NCBI RefSeq assembly: GCF_041146795.1
Contig: NC_135170.1
Coordinates: forward strand, 36,104,159-36,168,158
DNA: 64,000 nt
Direction of reading: 5' to 3'
Source: Maylandia zebra
Lineage: Eukaryota > Chordata > Actinopteri > Cichliformes > Cichlidae
Positions 1 to 18,274 of the stretch are shown one piece after another. The notes beneath the pieces are model-generated. The model ran no database searches. It saw only the letters and a list, made by a program, of their open reading frames with translations, and was not told the DNA's origin. Position numbers and translations under genes: made by a program. Within the stretch, counting starts at the first letter, position 1; each line of letters starts with the position of its first letter.

Positions 1-565
1 TTCTGACCGCCCGCATGTTCGTCAGTTGCAGCTTGAGGACCCAGTCACGGGCTCATTGCTCAATCAGCTCAAAAGTCAAAAACAAACTGTGGAGGATAGT
101 CGGGATCTGGAGAAGTACGTTGTACAAGATGATCTCTATTTCCTCAACCAAAAACAAAATGTGGTCTCCATCCACTCAGCCCTCCTGTTAAAGACTGAAT
201 GTCCACGAAACGTCTTACTCAGATAACCTGAGAGCTTCACTTCAGGATGCTCATGAACATGCTCGCTTGGTGCTCGCAGAGAGTCATAAACGGCGAAAGC
301 ACTACTATGATCTGAGACGTCGCGCGGTCTCTTACGATGTTGGAGACCTAGTCAGAGTAAAGTCACACCCAAAATCAGATTCATCGTCCTACTTTTCTGC
401 AAAGTTGGCCCCTTTTTACACTGGTCCCTACCTTATCCCCAAGAGGAGGTCTGAGGTGAATTACTGTCTCACCACAATGGACACTGGAGAGAAAGTTTTT
501 CATGTTGCAAACCTGCAACCATTCTACAGATTTAAAGATCTCCAGACACCCTAATCTTAGGGAGG
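1..565 (+). mobile_element. 3' end of a Gypsy-like LTR retrotransposon pol gene, internally deleted
   Basis: Two reading frames are visible. 26-226 resembles the linker before the integrase (VEDSRDLEKYVVQDD). 230-554 resembles an integrase C-terminal region, with a basic stretch (SHKRRKHYYDLRRRA), a VGDLVRV beta-strand motif and a stop at 552-554. The integrase catalytic core expected between them is missing, so the copy has an internal deletion near 226 and cannot be functional. A purine-rich tract (about 556-565) leads directly into the LTR. The element enters from outside the window. Confidence 0.75.
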
Positions 566-836
566 TGACGGGCAGTCACAACTTTTCTGGGAGAGGGGCA
601 AAGATGAGCTGGACTGAAGGTGTAGAGATATATGATATGCTGTGGATGTTCTTTCTTTGAGACTTTTGGGAAGGTATAAAATAGTTCAGGGCGGTGTCCT
701 TCCTCAGAAAACTGTTTGGTGCTTAATTTAAACTTTTTCTCCACTGCAGTGTTTTTCTTTTTCCTTTTTCTTTCATAAACCTCACTTCAAAGACACTCAG
801 CTGGTGGTTGCAGTTTTATTTAAAGTTTCCGTAACA
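566..836 (+). repeat. 3' long terminal repeat of the Gypsy-like element
   Basis: The 271-bp segment starts TG straight after the purine tract and ends CA (GTAACA). It contains a TATA-like box (GGTATAAAATAG near 673) and a T/C-rich stretch. The 5' LTR lies outside the window, so the boundaries rest on TG...CA and the tract only. Confidence 0.6.
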
Positions 837-1062
837 AAAGCTGAAGGCTGCAGCAGCTTTGGATCTCAGTCTCCTGGACAGCAGCTTGCCTCCTGCTCTT
901 CCAGACCCAGACTGTAGTGACTTGATAATGTTGATACGAACACTATTGTCTCTAGCCACACCCCTGCCGAGATTGACTTTGACCGTACTGACACTGTCCC
1001 GCTTTTCGTGGACCAGAACTCTTTCCAAGAGACTACTGACATTGCTCTGGAGACAGAGGCGT
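837..1062. other. Unassigned 226 bp between LTR and GIMAP pseudogene
   Basis: A short + frame from about 922 is open into the pseudogene (contains TPAEIDFDRTDTVPLF). It has no start and I recognise no family. It may be older mobile-element or flanking sequence. Confidence 0.3.
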
Positions 1063-1245
1063 CTACTTTAAACAGACCTGGAGTGTCAACAACATCATAT
1101 TTTTGACAGTCAATGATCTTTCCTTCCTTATGGCACTTCTTTAAGTCCTTATCAGAAGTGAATATTTCTCTGCTGCCCATGTTGATGCCTCCTAGAGTAC
1201 TTTTACCCTGTCCACTCTGTCCATACGGGACGATTCTCAGCTCAC
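1063..1245 (-). pseudogene. Truncated GIMAP/AIG1 GTPase pseudogene, closest to GIMAP C
   Basis: On the minus strand this encodes the start of an AIG1 GTP-binding domain: ELRIVPYGQSGQGKSTLGG (G1/P-loop), then GSREIFTSDKDLKKC and VVDTPGLFKV (G3). It is nearly collinear with the start of exon 2 of the intact minus-strand gene at 42973-43787. Homology stops just after DTPGLFKV at 1063; the conserved box, G4, G5 and the membrane tail are absent. At the acceptor, the intact gene's CAG is GAG here. The DNA beyond the break leads into a Gypsy LTR. This is a decayed duplicate of GIMAP C, with no sign of function. Confidence 0.85.
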
Positions 1246-1435
1246 TCGCAGAAAAAATATTTGCATGTCAGAATTTTCCCAGTCATAATGGCTTCAAACT
1301 CATCAATCTCTCGCTCTCAAACCTGATTCAAACTGTGAAACATATTTCATCATTTACAGTAATGTATCCAAAAATGTATTCATCAAGTCATTAAACAGAC
1401 TTTAAAAGTACAAATGCTGCAGTCAAAGGAGCTTG

Positions 1436-1780
1436 CAAAGAAAAGCGTCTGGACTTCTTTAAGTTGCTTGAAGACGTTTCACCTCTCATCCGAGAAGCTT
1501 CTTCAGTTCTAAGGTCAAATGGTGGAGAGTCCCAGATATAAACCTAGTGGGAGTTTCCCCCCACAGAGGGACAAAAGGACCCCTGATGATCCTCTAATCG
1601 CCTGAGCCAAGGTGTGAAACTGGGTGTGGGTCACATTCAGCCAGAGTTTCGGGTGTGTTCATTGTGAAACCTGGCCCCACCTTATCATGCGAATTCCTGA
1701 GGTCAGATGGCCCAGGATGTGAGTGGGCGTTAAGGCGTCTGGGGAGGGAACTCAAAACTGCTGCACCAGCTCACATACAC
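1436..1780. repeat. Interspersed repeat of unassigned family
   Basis: Contains the block TCTCATCCGAGAAGCTTCTT followed by AAATGGTGGAGAGTC. A diverged fragment of the same block recurs at about 12449-12500, so it is dispersed. I do not assign a family. Confidence 0.5.
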
Positions 1781-1899
1781 ATATTTTTATAAATTAAATA
1801 ATTTGATTTTATGTATTTTTTTCTGAAACCTAAATCAGTTAAAATGAAAAATAGGAATATTCTGAATATCGATTTTCTATATCTATCTGGGTTTGCGTC

Positions 1900-2380
1900 A
1901 CAGCTGCAGCGGTCAGAGCAGAGACGCCCAGACTTCCCTCAGCCCAGCCACCTCTTCCAGTTCATTCATAGTCCAAGAGCTCTCCTAATCAACCATCCCA
2001 ACAGGAGCAGCAGCTCCACTACAAGTGCCTCTCAGATGGCTGACCTCCTCAGCCTGCCTCTAAGGAAGAACTCCTCATTCCTTTGGTCACAAAACCACAT
2101 CAGAGTTGGAGGCCACCACCTGATAAAGCATAAACAGATAAACAGAACCACACCATGGTAAATGGTAGCTGCAATGGTTCTTATGCAGCGCTTACTCTGC
2201 CTGTGCTATAAAGTGCTCCTGAGCTACAGCCACTGCTCATCTGCAAAAAGTAAAGATGAAATCCTGAGGCCACCAAAGTGCAGTCCTTCCACCACCTATG
2301 CTATTCTGTCTATAAAGGTTATAAAAGCCCAACACTCAGTGTCATATTTTTCCACTCTGGGTCTACTTCTGCTGGATTGA
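1900..2380 (-). mobile_element. Degenerate Rex3/RTE-like LINE fragment
   Basis: Pieces of this stretch align by eye with the minus-strand LINE at 48760-49480 and with 25019-25440 (AAATCCTGAGGCCACC against GAGATCCTGAGACCACCC; TCTGTCTATAAAGGTTA against TCTGTCCATAAAAATTA). All frames are broken. Rex3/RTE assignment comes from the better copies. Confidence 0.5.
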
Positions 2381-2789
2381 TGGATGTGCACCGCTCTGCC
2401 TCTCCTCTGTAAGCCGACAACACTGGTGAGACTGTGCTGAGTAGACCTCATACTGGACTGTGTTAATGGTGAAAACATTTTAATAATTTAACCATCATAG
2501 AAAGGAAGAGCTTTCTTTTACCAGATCTTTGTGTGTTATTAATCTGCTGATGTTCAGTGAGCAGTTTCCTGCTACTGACTGACTTGGTGATGGTTGAATT
2601 TCACTTGTGTTAGCTAATATCGTCTAAAAAAACCCCAAAAAACAATACAGGGTCAGATCTGCTCTGAAAAACCAAAAGATTCGTCCAGGAATCGAAGTTT
2701 AGATGAAACTGTCTTTCTTCTGTCTAATGCTGACAGGAGGATCTTCTAATGCTGTATAGTTGTTACTGTACTGCTGCTGTATAAATATG

Positions 2790-3150
2790 TTTTTTTTTTT
2801 TTCTTTTTTTTTTCTTTTTTTCTTTTTTTTCTTTCTTTCTCCAGGCACCAAGACTGCCAAAATGAAATAAATAAATATATCATTAAATAATTAATTAAAT
2901 GTGTCAATAATTAATTAAATGTGTCAATAATTAATTAAAATGTGAAATACATAAATAATTAATTAAATATGTCAATAATTAATTAATTAAATGTGTCAAT
3001 AATTAATTAAAACGTGAAATACATAAATAATTAATTAAATGTGTCAATAATTAATTAATTACATATATCATAACTATTTATTTAATTAATTAATTCCAAT
3101 TTTAATTAATTATTTTTTTTTTTCATTTAAAAAAAAAAAAAGAAAAAAAA
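2790..3150. repeat. Poly-T tract and (TTAAT)-rich low-complexity array
   Basis: A T-rich tract (about 2790-2845) is followed by many copies of AATAATTAATTAAATGTGTC and variants to about 3118, then T and A homopolymers. It is simple-sequence DNA with no gene. Confidence 0.85.
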
Positions 3151-3296
3151 AAGTATAAATATGTTTAAATGTGAGTGAAACACCAAAGAGTAAAATGATA
3201 TCTGATCTGTTGTTGCCTGTTTCTAAACTCCGTGAATCATTGCTTACTTGTGTGCTAGAGAACATTAGTGCCTGTACTACGCCGACAGTGTTGGAG

Positions 3297-3385
3297 ACGA
3301 ACACACGTGTTACTGAGACGAACACGCGTGTTACTGAGACGAACACGCGTGTTACTGAGACGAACACACGTGTTACTGAGACGAG
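3297..3385. repeat. Short tandem repeat, 21-bp unit, about 4 copies
   Basis: Four direct copies of GTTACTGAGACGAACACRCGT. Being a multiple of three, the array keeps several frames open, but there is no other support for coding. Confidence 0.85.
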
Positions 3386-3574
3386 TGTCGTCCTGTTGTG
3401 TGGGCGTGCCGTCACTGAAAGAAGGAAATCTGCTGGAAACAGAGCAGTCTGGAGCTTTTGCCTCACATGGATTATTCTGTATACCTCTAAACTATTAGTC
3501 ACTTTTAGTCTAATTTGACCTCTGACCTTTCTGATAGCAGGTGTGGTTCCTACATCACCGTTAAAGAGAATCAT

Positions 3575-5270
3575 TTCTGTATCTTTGACGTGTAGCGAGT
3601 TCAGTTTAGGTGTGGACAGCTGTCAGAGGCAGAAACGTTTCAGTAACCTGAACTATTCCTGCAGGGAGATTAGTCTGCATGACTCAACACGACGATAATT
3701 ATTAGTTGGATTTATTTTCCCACAAAGACTCTCTGAATAAGCTGAAATACTTTGATGTGTTAGCTTTTTGTCTCACCGTGTTCACTGTGACATGAACAGT
3801 GGTTTTCCACGCTGCGTATTAAAGTGTCATGTACACAAACACACCGTCGGGTGAGCTGACGTGATGTTTTTTAGACAAAAGTATGAAATAGTAAGTTTAA
3901 CACGATCCAGCTTGGTCAGCAAGCTGCATCTAATCAGATGATCAGATGACAACACAGTTCATCACTGACCTTCACCCTCCAGCAGTGGATAAATAAACGT
4001 TTACTGCTTTCTGCAGATACTTTTAACCAGGCAACGGGACTTGACACATCACACCTTAACAAATGTAACCAGGTCATAAATTACATATTGTTATATTTAC
4101 ACAAAATATGTTTTAAACCCCAAACTGTCCCTGGTAAACCTTACCGTTAGGACCTCCAAGTCTGTAGCTATCTTCATCATCAGTTAGAGCCCCTCCTCAT
4201 CCTTTTCTTCTTCTTTGGTGCAACCCTGTAAATTTGGGGTACCCCTTTGGCCTCTCCCCTTTCCTACAATTCCCCTGTGGGAGAGGTCGGTGTCATTTCT
4301 TGTCCTAATGATATCTTTATCCACCCTGATGTTTCTGATCATGTGTTTTAGTTCACTATTGTCATCATTGCGCCTCTCTTTGCTAAATGCTGAGTATGTG
4401 GTACGTGTGTGCTGTGTATGTGTATAGGCGCTGATCATGCTAGCATGAACAGTCTTGCTAGCTTGGAGGTTGTAGTGTGTTGAGCAAACTCTCGTCCTAA
4501 CTGTTCATATTTGGTCATAGCAGGTCTTTCTGTTTACCTTTCACTGTCAGAGACAACACAGGAACACATCGGTTACATGTACAGTGGATCACCGACACCA
4601 ACTCAAAGACTAAAATTAAGAGCGGATCCATACAAAGAAGATCCACACACTGCTGTGCAGGTACGCCCACACTGTGCGTGCAGACCTGACTTTGTTGATT
4701 CAAAAAAATCTTCCTTCCTGTTAGATCAGTCTAAAAGAATCCACTGCCACAAACCTGAGATCTATCCCAGTGTCTGGTCTTTCGCTTTGTTATTCACACG
4801 ATCCTGTACTCATCCACACGCTTAGCATGCACAGGCAAACTCGCCACACACCACAAACATGTGGCTGCTTGATGCTATAATACTGCTTAAAGAAGATAAT
4901 GATTGTCACCGCACCCTGTGGTTAAAAACAGCACAGGAAACAAAGGCTGCATGGAGAAAACTGCTCTCCGAAGAACAAATGTTCACAATCTGTTAGAGAG
5001 AGGACACACGTGAGCCCGACTGGAGTAACTGACAAAGCTTTAAGACACCAACAAAACGCTCCGTCTTTCTTCTCTCTCACGTACACAAATACACTCTGTT
5101 GGGTTTTATATCTTGTGGGGACATCTAACGCTTTCCCCAGCCCCTCTCCCTAACCATAACCACCAACAATGAATGCCTAACCCTGAACCTAAACCTAGCC
5201 ATAACCCATCGGTAACCCTGACACTAAAACTACAAACTCAAAAATGCCTTCACACTTGTGGGCACCAGGA
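3575..5270. other. Intergenic, no gene recognised
   Basis: I see no splice-consistent exon or strong protein homology. A CTTGTGGGGACA segment with CCCTAACC-like stretches (5112-5262) resembles a dispersed fish repeat and leads into the CA microsatellite. Confidence 0.4.
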
Positions 5271-5271
5271 T

Positions 5272-5292
5272 ACACACACACACGCACACACA

Positions 5293-5361
<69 letters not shown>

Positions 5362-5366
5362 GCACA

Positions 5367-5430
<64 letters not shown>
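5272..5430. repeat. (CA)n microsatellite
   Basis: About 155 bp of nearly pure CA dinucleotide with a few CG interruptions (CACGCACACGCG). Open frames here are artefacts. Confidence 0.98.
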
Positions 5431-5434
<4 letters not shown>

Positions 5435-5608
5435 TGCAGTTTGTTACAGTATCTATTTGCCAACTAAATGTGTTACAATTAAAACAGCAGAAAATGCTAG
5501 AGGAGAAATTATTTGAGGCAGTTTCTCTGAAAGTGACGCCCAGCTCTTTCAGTGTGAAAGACGGATCCTAAATGGTTCAGTAGCATCCGTCCTTTCAGCC
5601 CCCTGTAC

Positions 5609-5640
5609 TTTCACTTTCAGGGTATAAAAAGAGGACTGTT
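5609..5640 (+). promoter_or_regulatory. Probable promoter of the actinoporin-like gene: ISRE core plus TATA box
   Basis: TTTCACTTTC (5609-5618) is a minus-strand GAAAGTGAAA, a match to the IRF/ISRE core GAAANNGAAA. Five bases later comes TATAAAAAG (5623-5631). A splice donor follows about 90 bp downstream (ATT|GTAAGT at 5717), and an acceptor at 7254-7260 leads into the ATG exon. The spacing suits a TATA promoter with a non-coding first exon. Interferon control is inferred from the motif only. Confidence 0.5.
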
Positions 5641-5652
5641 TAGTAACACAGC

Positions 5653-5716
5653 TACACCGGGAGGACGACCCATGTGGACACTGCTTATTGCTTTTATCTG
5701 AACTCATCACGTTATT
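5653..5716 (+). other. Probable 5' UTR exon of the actinoporin-like gene
   Basis: Starts about 30 bp below the TATA box (start approximate) and ends at a consensus donor GTAAGT (5717). It carries a short upstream frame, ATG at 5671 to TGA at 5700 (9 codons). Linkage to the 7261 exon is inferred. Confidence 0.4.
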
Positions 5717-6176
5717 GTAAGTCAATTTTTCATTGTTTGATATTAAAAAAACTAGTCTTAATTTAGTCTTGTACGTACAGCTTCCTCTGATTCACTGCAT
5801 TTTCTAACGTAGGGTTTCAGACTGTGTGAGCCTCACTGTGATTGGACTGTTGAAACAGAATGAGAGACAGAATCTGAACTTTGTAATCATGACTTTCAAA
5901 GGGTGGAAATCATAAAAACACGGAGAAACATTCAGTAAAAAGCAGCAGAGGCGGAAACTGTGACCACAACCTGATCGAAGTTTCATCAGTGGTGAAGCCG
6001 GAAAGTTTTCAGTGGGGTGTCCAGGATGGATCTGTGATCATTATGGGATGCCACACATGTCTCACAAAAACACAGGGCTGTTTAATCTAGACTATGTTTG
6101 GAATGCAGATCAAATAAGATTCAGTGTTTCCAACTTTTTCCTTATTCTGAGATCAAGAGACAAAGAAGCACAAGCT

Positions 6177-6510
6177 GCACACAGTACTGTAATACTGTAA
6201 TACTGTACAAAGTACTGTAGTACTGCACACAGTACTGTAATACTGTAATACTGTACAAAGTACTGTAGTACTGCACACAGTACTGTAATACTGTAATACT
6301 GTACAAAGTACTGTAGTACTGCATACAGTACTGTAATACTGTAATACTGTACAAAGTACTGTAGTACTGCACACAGTACTGTAATACTGTAATACTGTAC
6401 AAAGTACTGTAGTACTGCACACAGTACTGTAATACTGTAATACTGTACAAAGTACTCTGTGCAGTATTACAGTATTACAGTACTGTGTGCAGTATTACAG
6501 TATGTTGGAT
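6177..6510. repeat. 48-bp tandem array built from TACTGTAA units, with an inverted end
   Basis: About 5.5 copies of a 48-bp unit made from 8-mers (TACTGTAA, TACTGTAC, TACTGTAG plus GCACACAG). The last about 50 bp (about 6457-6502) run as the reverse complement (GCAGTATTACAGTATTACAG), so the array can fold on itself. It lies in the probable 5' intron of the actinoporin-like gene. Confidence 0.9.
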
Positions 6511-7265
6511 TACTGCTGTAGATGTTTACATGCTTGTACATTTATATATATGCTTTATTCTTTTGAAGGTAAGTTGATCTACAGCATTAGATCGTATTTC
6601 ATAAAGATGTTTAAAGTTCTGTGAGATGCATTTAACAAAGATCAGCCTGTTTAAGGCTCTGACGTCTTTTATATATGACTTCAAACAGTTATGATAACAC
6701 GTGTTTTTCTCACCCAGCAAAGGAATATTTGCTATACAATTAATCACGGCTTGTGATCAGCATTTTAAGCTTTCAGGTTGAGGCATCAACACAGTAAAGG
6801 AACAACATTTGTCTCTTTCATAGACAATTCATCCGTATATAAGCTGTAAGAGATATTTGCCTTTGAGATAAAGAAGATATCAAATGATATGAAATGTAAA
6901 TACTGAAGCTCAGTGTTTGAAATTTAAGTTTCACTGCTGTCATTTTTTAAAATAAGTACATTTCATTTACTAATACAATGAATGTAACGTTGACCTGTGT
7001 CGGCAACCTGAGCAGTGCTTGGTGTTGTAGACCAGAGCTCTAGGCTACATTAAACAGCCGCTCACTCCGGCCTTCACAGCCGGGTCCTTCAAACAGTGCA
7101 GCTCCTGAACTGAGACACAGCTACAGCTACTGCACCAATTATCTGAAGGCAGGATGTGTCCACAGTGCACAATTGTTGATGTGAAAGAAAAACCTCCTCA
7201 CATCTGTCACCATCCAGCTGAGTCCCTGAAGGCTCAGTCGTTTTGTTCTTCTGCTTGCAGACGTC

Positions 7266-13208
<5,943 letters not shown>

Positions 13209-14610
13209 TAGACAGTCTAATAATGGAGAAAACAGAGTGACGGGTTTTTATTTTGTTCTTTGGTATAACCTTCAGACGATCTTTTGTTTTTAGTGGTTAT
13301 CAAGACAAAGAACATCAAAGTGGAAATTAAAATGCATCGACATTAAAACAAGGAGGTCAGTGATATAGAAGCTCACTCAGCACAATACGTCAGAATTCAC
13401 AACTTATTGTCCAAAAAGTGACAAATATAACTCTGAGCACAGTTTGAGTGAAGACCTATTAGATGAGCATTGTATGTAAGTTTGATTCTATTCAAACCAA
13501 TAGTGTGGGAGAAGAAGCAGGTCTGGGGTAATCGTGAAACAGAAAACAATCATCAACAATGAAGGAAATTTGGATCTTCTGTAATGTGGAAGTCTGTTCC
13601 ACAGTTTGGGCCTGACATTAACTGCTAAACAGTGAAGAGGAGTTCAAACAGGAATTTGGGAAAGAGTATTTTAAATTATTCCTATGATTCAATTGTTTCA
13701 TGCAGAAATAAACTCACACTTTTGTTCTATTAGAAAAAATGTCCCCGATACAACAAAAACTATGTGATGGTTTGTCTGCAGATCACTGAATATGAACAAT
13801 AAAGATATCTGACGTTACTATCCCTCAGCCACTCCTGTGCTTCATTAACTGATCATGATGGCATTTCATTATTACTGGGTTGAATATTCGACCAAATAAT
13901 ATATTTGTTTAAATGTCTGTAGATAAAAGAAAAAACTGTGTCTTCAGGTAGATACACAAAATGCTCGATGTCTCACAATTCAAAGCAGTGTATGTGTTCA
14001 GTGTAGCAGCTTTGTTGAACCACCAGAGGGCATCAGTACTTTTCTGTGACAGCTCCAACTTGTCAGCTAAACACAGCCCCTGAGATTCACTTAAGCATTC
14101 ATCATCAGCAAGGATAAAGTTACACCTAAAAACCAAAATCTGGACTTTGGTTTCTCAATCAGTAAGACAATAAATAAATCAAACAGGCAACATGTTTCAT
14201 TTATCTTAAGCAAGAGTTCTGTGAATGCTCAAAAGAGATTTTAGTCCACAGGATTAACATATTATACTTCTCTTATATTTAACTAGTCGTACAAATTAGA
14301 AAGTGAAGATAAGAACTACTCCCCAAAGACTTAATGTCATAATGTAATTCATTTGAAGTGTATACATAATATAATCACCAGATAATTCATTCAACCTCAC
14401 CTCAATCAATCAATCGATTTCTTAATAAACACACTTAAACAACACTCTGAGGTGGAAAAAGCTGACTTTTACAACAGAATTTATTTGCTTCTCAAATAAA
14501 AAAACTGCCTTCAAAGAACACTGGCAGATTATTTGCAACAGGAGTTCTGGACTTTTCCAGAGGGCCAAGGTCATCCTTAAGAGAAGGACGAAGGTCTAAA
14601 GGTCCAGATA
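13209..14610. other. 3' UTR of the actinoporin-like gene, then no gene recognised
   Basis: AATAAA at 13798-13803 is the best poly(A) signal after the stop. The remainder to 14610 is AT-rich, and I see nothing coding. Confidence 0.4.
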
Positions 14611-16107
14611 CAGCAAATTCAAAAGTGTTAAATGTTTTGGTGTTAATAGTCTTCTTGCAAAAGTAGAGTTAATTTTACTCTAAGCAGAGTCACATTCTTT
14701 TAATGTAACTCTGAGGTGTAAAATGATAGTAGTTAAAATCGAGTGTTAAAAATGAGTGTTTCTCTGTCAAATCTGGAGGTGTTACAATGGAAACATTAAC
14801 TCTTGACCTCTTAACTCTGAACTCCTACAGGGGCTATGACACCAACAGAGTAAATTCACAGACTCCGCCCCCAGCACGGCTCCAATCGAAGCTGAAGTGA
14901 AGCCGTTTCAGAACATTTTGCTCTACATATTTGAGTTGTTTGCCATGCTTGGTAAGTCATTTTTTCAAAGATTGTTTCAATTATTTCTATTAGCTTTTAC
15001 TTCTGTGGCTCTTTGGAGTTGAGACAAAGCTGTGTGAAAGGCATTAGCCATGTTGCTCGCTGATAGCATAATATTCTGTTTTAGCTAGCTGAAAGGTATT
15101 GTTTGCGGGCAAATACCACAGCCTTGAAAAAAAGCTTGCATGTGAATTTTCAGTCAAACTTTTGGTCAAATACACCTAAAACAATGTCTAGAATGTGAAA
15201 TGTTGGTATAATGGTGCTACTTGAAGCCTGAAAACGATCGCCCATTAAAATAAAACGAGCTAACAGCAGTAGCTGATGTCCTGACTGGGTTCTACGTTAG
15301 CATTTAGATCCCTCCAGAGTTTTGTGCACACGGTTTAGGTAAAAATTAAAAAGGTTGAGGTTTTACATTTAGTTCAGTATTACCTGTTGCCTGTGTCCTT
15401 GTCTTTTGGGAAAATACTTTACACAAGTAATGGCTCAAAGAGGATTCCTTTTTTTTTTACTGTGCTGCAATTGTTTACTGGATTATTTGTGCCATTAATT
15501 AGTGTCAACTAATTTTTATTCAATCTCCACACAGGATATGCTTGTGAAGATGGAATATGGGGGAGAGCAGAAGTGCGTTGAAGTTCCACAAAGGGATGAA
15601 TGAAGGACATGCATATTGTATTGAAGAAATAAGTGATGAGATGCTGTTATTTGCATTTACCATGTCAGACCTTTTGATAAACAAAATTCTAATGAAAGTG
15701 AGAACATGTACACTGTTACATCTTTCAGAAAATGTTTTGAAATTGTGGTGCACAGTTCAGAATAAATGTTTTTCAAAAACCATTGCATCTTTTTAGTAAA
15801 TGTTTATTTCCAAAAGAAATTTCTAGAAGGTCAGAACAGTAAAATTCCCGCTTTTTAGAATGAATTAGAAGATAACTCTTACGTAGTTAAACTAAAATAC
15901 TCTTTGAGAGTTAATATATAAACTCTTAACACCAAGTGTTAAATTATCAACTCCAGACAGATTTGGTGTTTAACACTAAATCAGAGTTAACGTACCAACT
16001 CTCCAAAAAGAGTTAAATTAACACTCTCTGGTGTGGACCCATATAGACACTTTAATAGTGTTGAAATTAAATCCGACAGTGTTAATTTGGACATGCTGGA
16101 TTTGCTG
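14611..16107. mobile_element. About 1.5-kb element with imperfect inverted ends (AGTGTTAA-rich)
   Basis: Left end CAGCAAATTCAAAAGTGTTA and right end (complement) CAGCAAATCCAGCATGTCCA are inverted, and both arms are packed with GTGTTAA/AACTCT motifs. Inside, CATGCTTG|GTAAGTC (14954) and a pyrimidine tract with ACACAG| near 15534, followed by AATAAA at 15761, look like a spliceable non-coding transcript. No transposase and no clear target duplication are visible. Confidence 0.5.
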
Positions 16108-16619
16108 TGTACAATCTCTGTTTTGTTTTTATTTTTTTGATCATTTATATTCAAAAATGTAATGCCAACCATGATTTTATATTGTCAAGACAGCAAAGAC
16201 AAGACCAAAAAAACACAGGCTCCATAAATGCTAAAGAGGTAAGTATTTATCAGTTGCAGTAGATAGAAATAGAAAACAAGCTGTAGGAAACCAAAACAGA
16301 AGAAAGAAGAAGAGAAATAACAATTTAAGATAAACCAGTGACACACTCCGGGGCTAGTGTGTCTAGTGATAATGGCCGAAACACCCGATGAATCCAAGGT
16401 CCACTACTGATGATGTGTCCCAAATTTAGAATGATAATCTAGATCGAAACCCTTAAACCTAGCCAAGGAAGGAAAATGGCAGATTAGCCTGGGTAAAAGA
16501 CAGAAAGTTGAGGCACACATAGATGTGTGTTTCTGGGCTGCCTTTCCTCATAACAGCCATCCCTCAAGAGTCTCTCCATTTAAAGCAATGCATTATCAGG
16601 GACTGTAACATCTTGTAAC

Positions 16620-17060
16620 TGAATTTTTTAAGTAGATTTGAGAATCATTGGCGTAACAGTGAAATGAGATTCTGATTCTGAAAATAGAACCTATATGGGA
16701 GCATGTAAAGGGAAAAAATACTGGACCAAGGATATATCCTTTAGGCACCCTGCATTAAAGGGGGTTGGATGTGGATGAAGAGCCACCAAACCTGACAGAA
16801 AAACTGTCAAGATTGGTGCTGGTTAAATAAGATTTAAACCATTCAAGCGCAGTTCCTTTAATACCCACAGGGTTCTCCGGTCTAGACACTAGAATACCAT
16901 GCTCTGCTGTATCAAATTCAGCATTCAGGTCTAAAAGAACTAAAATAACAGAGTTCCAGAGTCAGCAATTAATACAAGATGATTAAAAACTTTTAAAAGC
17001 ACAGTTTCAGTGCTATGTAGTGCTTTGAAACCAGACTAAAGTGTTTCAGAGATGGGGGGG
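16620..17060 (-). mobile_element. Degenerate L2-like LINE reverse-transcriptase fragment
   Basis: Minus-strand translation retains RT-like pieces (LDLNAEFDTAEHGILV, then GIKGTALEWFKSYL), parallel to the RT at 11580-11188. Stops and frameshifts are present. Confidence 0.6.
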
Positions 17061-17129
17061 AAAAGGCTAAGAAATTCAGTTCAACTGACAAATTGTTACT
17101 TGAATTATAAAGACAAACATACATTTAAA

Positions 17130-18012
<883 letters not shown>

Positions 18013-18019
18013 CATCCAC

Positions 18020-18200
18020 CTGGGCCTTATACAGAGTTTCTACCACTTTATTAACAGTCTAAATATCTTGGTTCTTTTAAATTTTGAGACAAGCCAGTTG
18101 AGTCTAATAACCGATTAAATGCAGTGTTGAGGCTGTCATTTTTAGCATCTACATGGATGTTAAACTCACCCACAATAATAGCTTTTTTTTCTTTATCAAA
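18020..18200 (-). mobile_element. LINE endonuclease fragment
   Basis: Minus-strand GEFNIHVDAKNDSLNTAFN matches the endonuclease catalytic block of L2-type LINEs. It faces the preceding plus-strand L2 piece. Confidence 0.6.
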
Positions 18201-18274
18201 CATAAAAGCTTCTTTAAACTAAAATGACGTCATTTTCTCTGATTATTTTGAGGATCTTTTTCTTTTTTTTCCCC

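Noticed and set aside
3171-3574. Overlapping frames on both strands with a 7-residue repeat
   Set aside because: They come from a 21-bp tandem repeat. No homology or exon signals.
5145-5230. Interstitial telomeric repeat (CCCTAA)
   Set aside because: Only scattered CCTAACC pieces, not a tandem array.
5195-5571. Several long open frames of alternating His-Thr or Cys-Val
   Set aside because: They are translations of a CA microsatellite, with no start context or splice support.
6142-6450. Minus-strand frames of about 100 codons over the TACTG array
   Set aside because: The repeat unit is a multiple of three, so open frames arise automatically.
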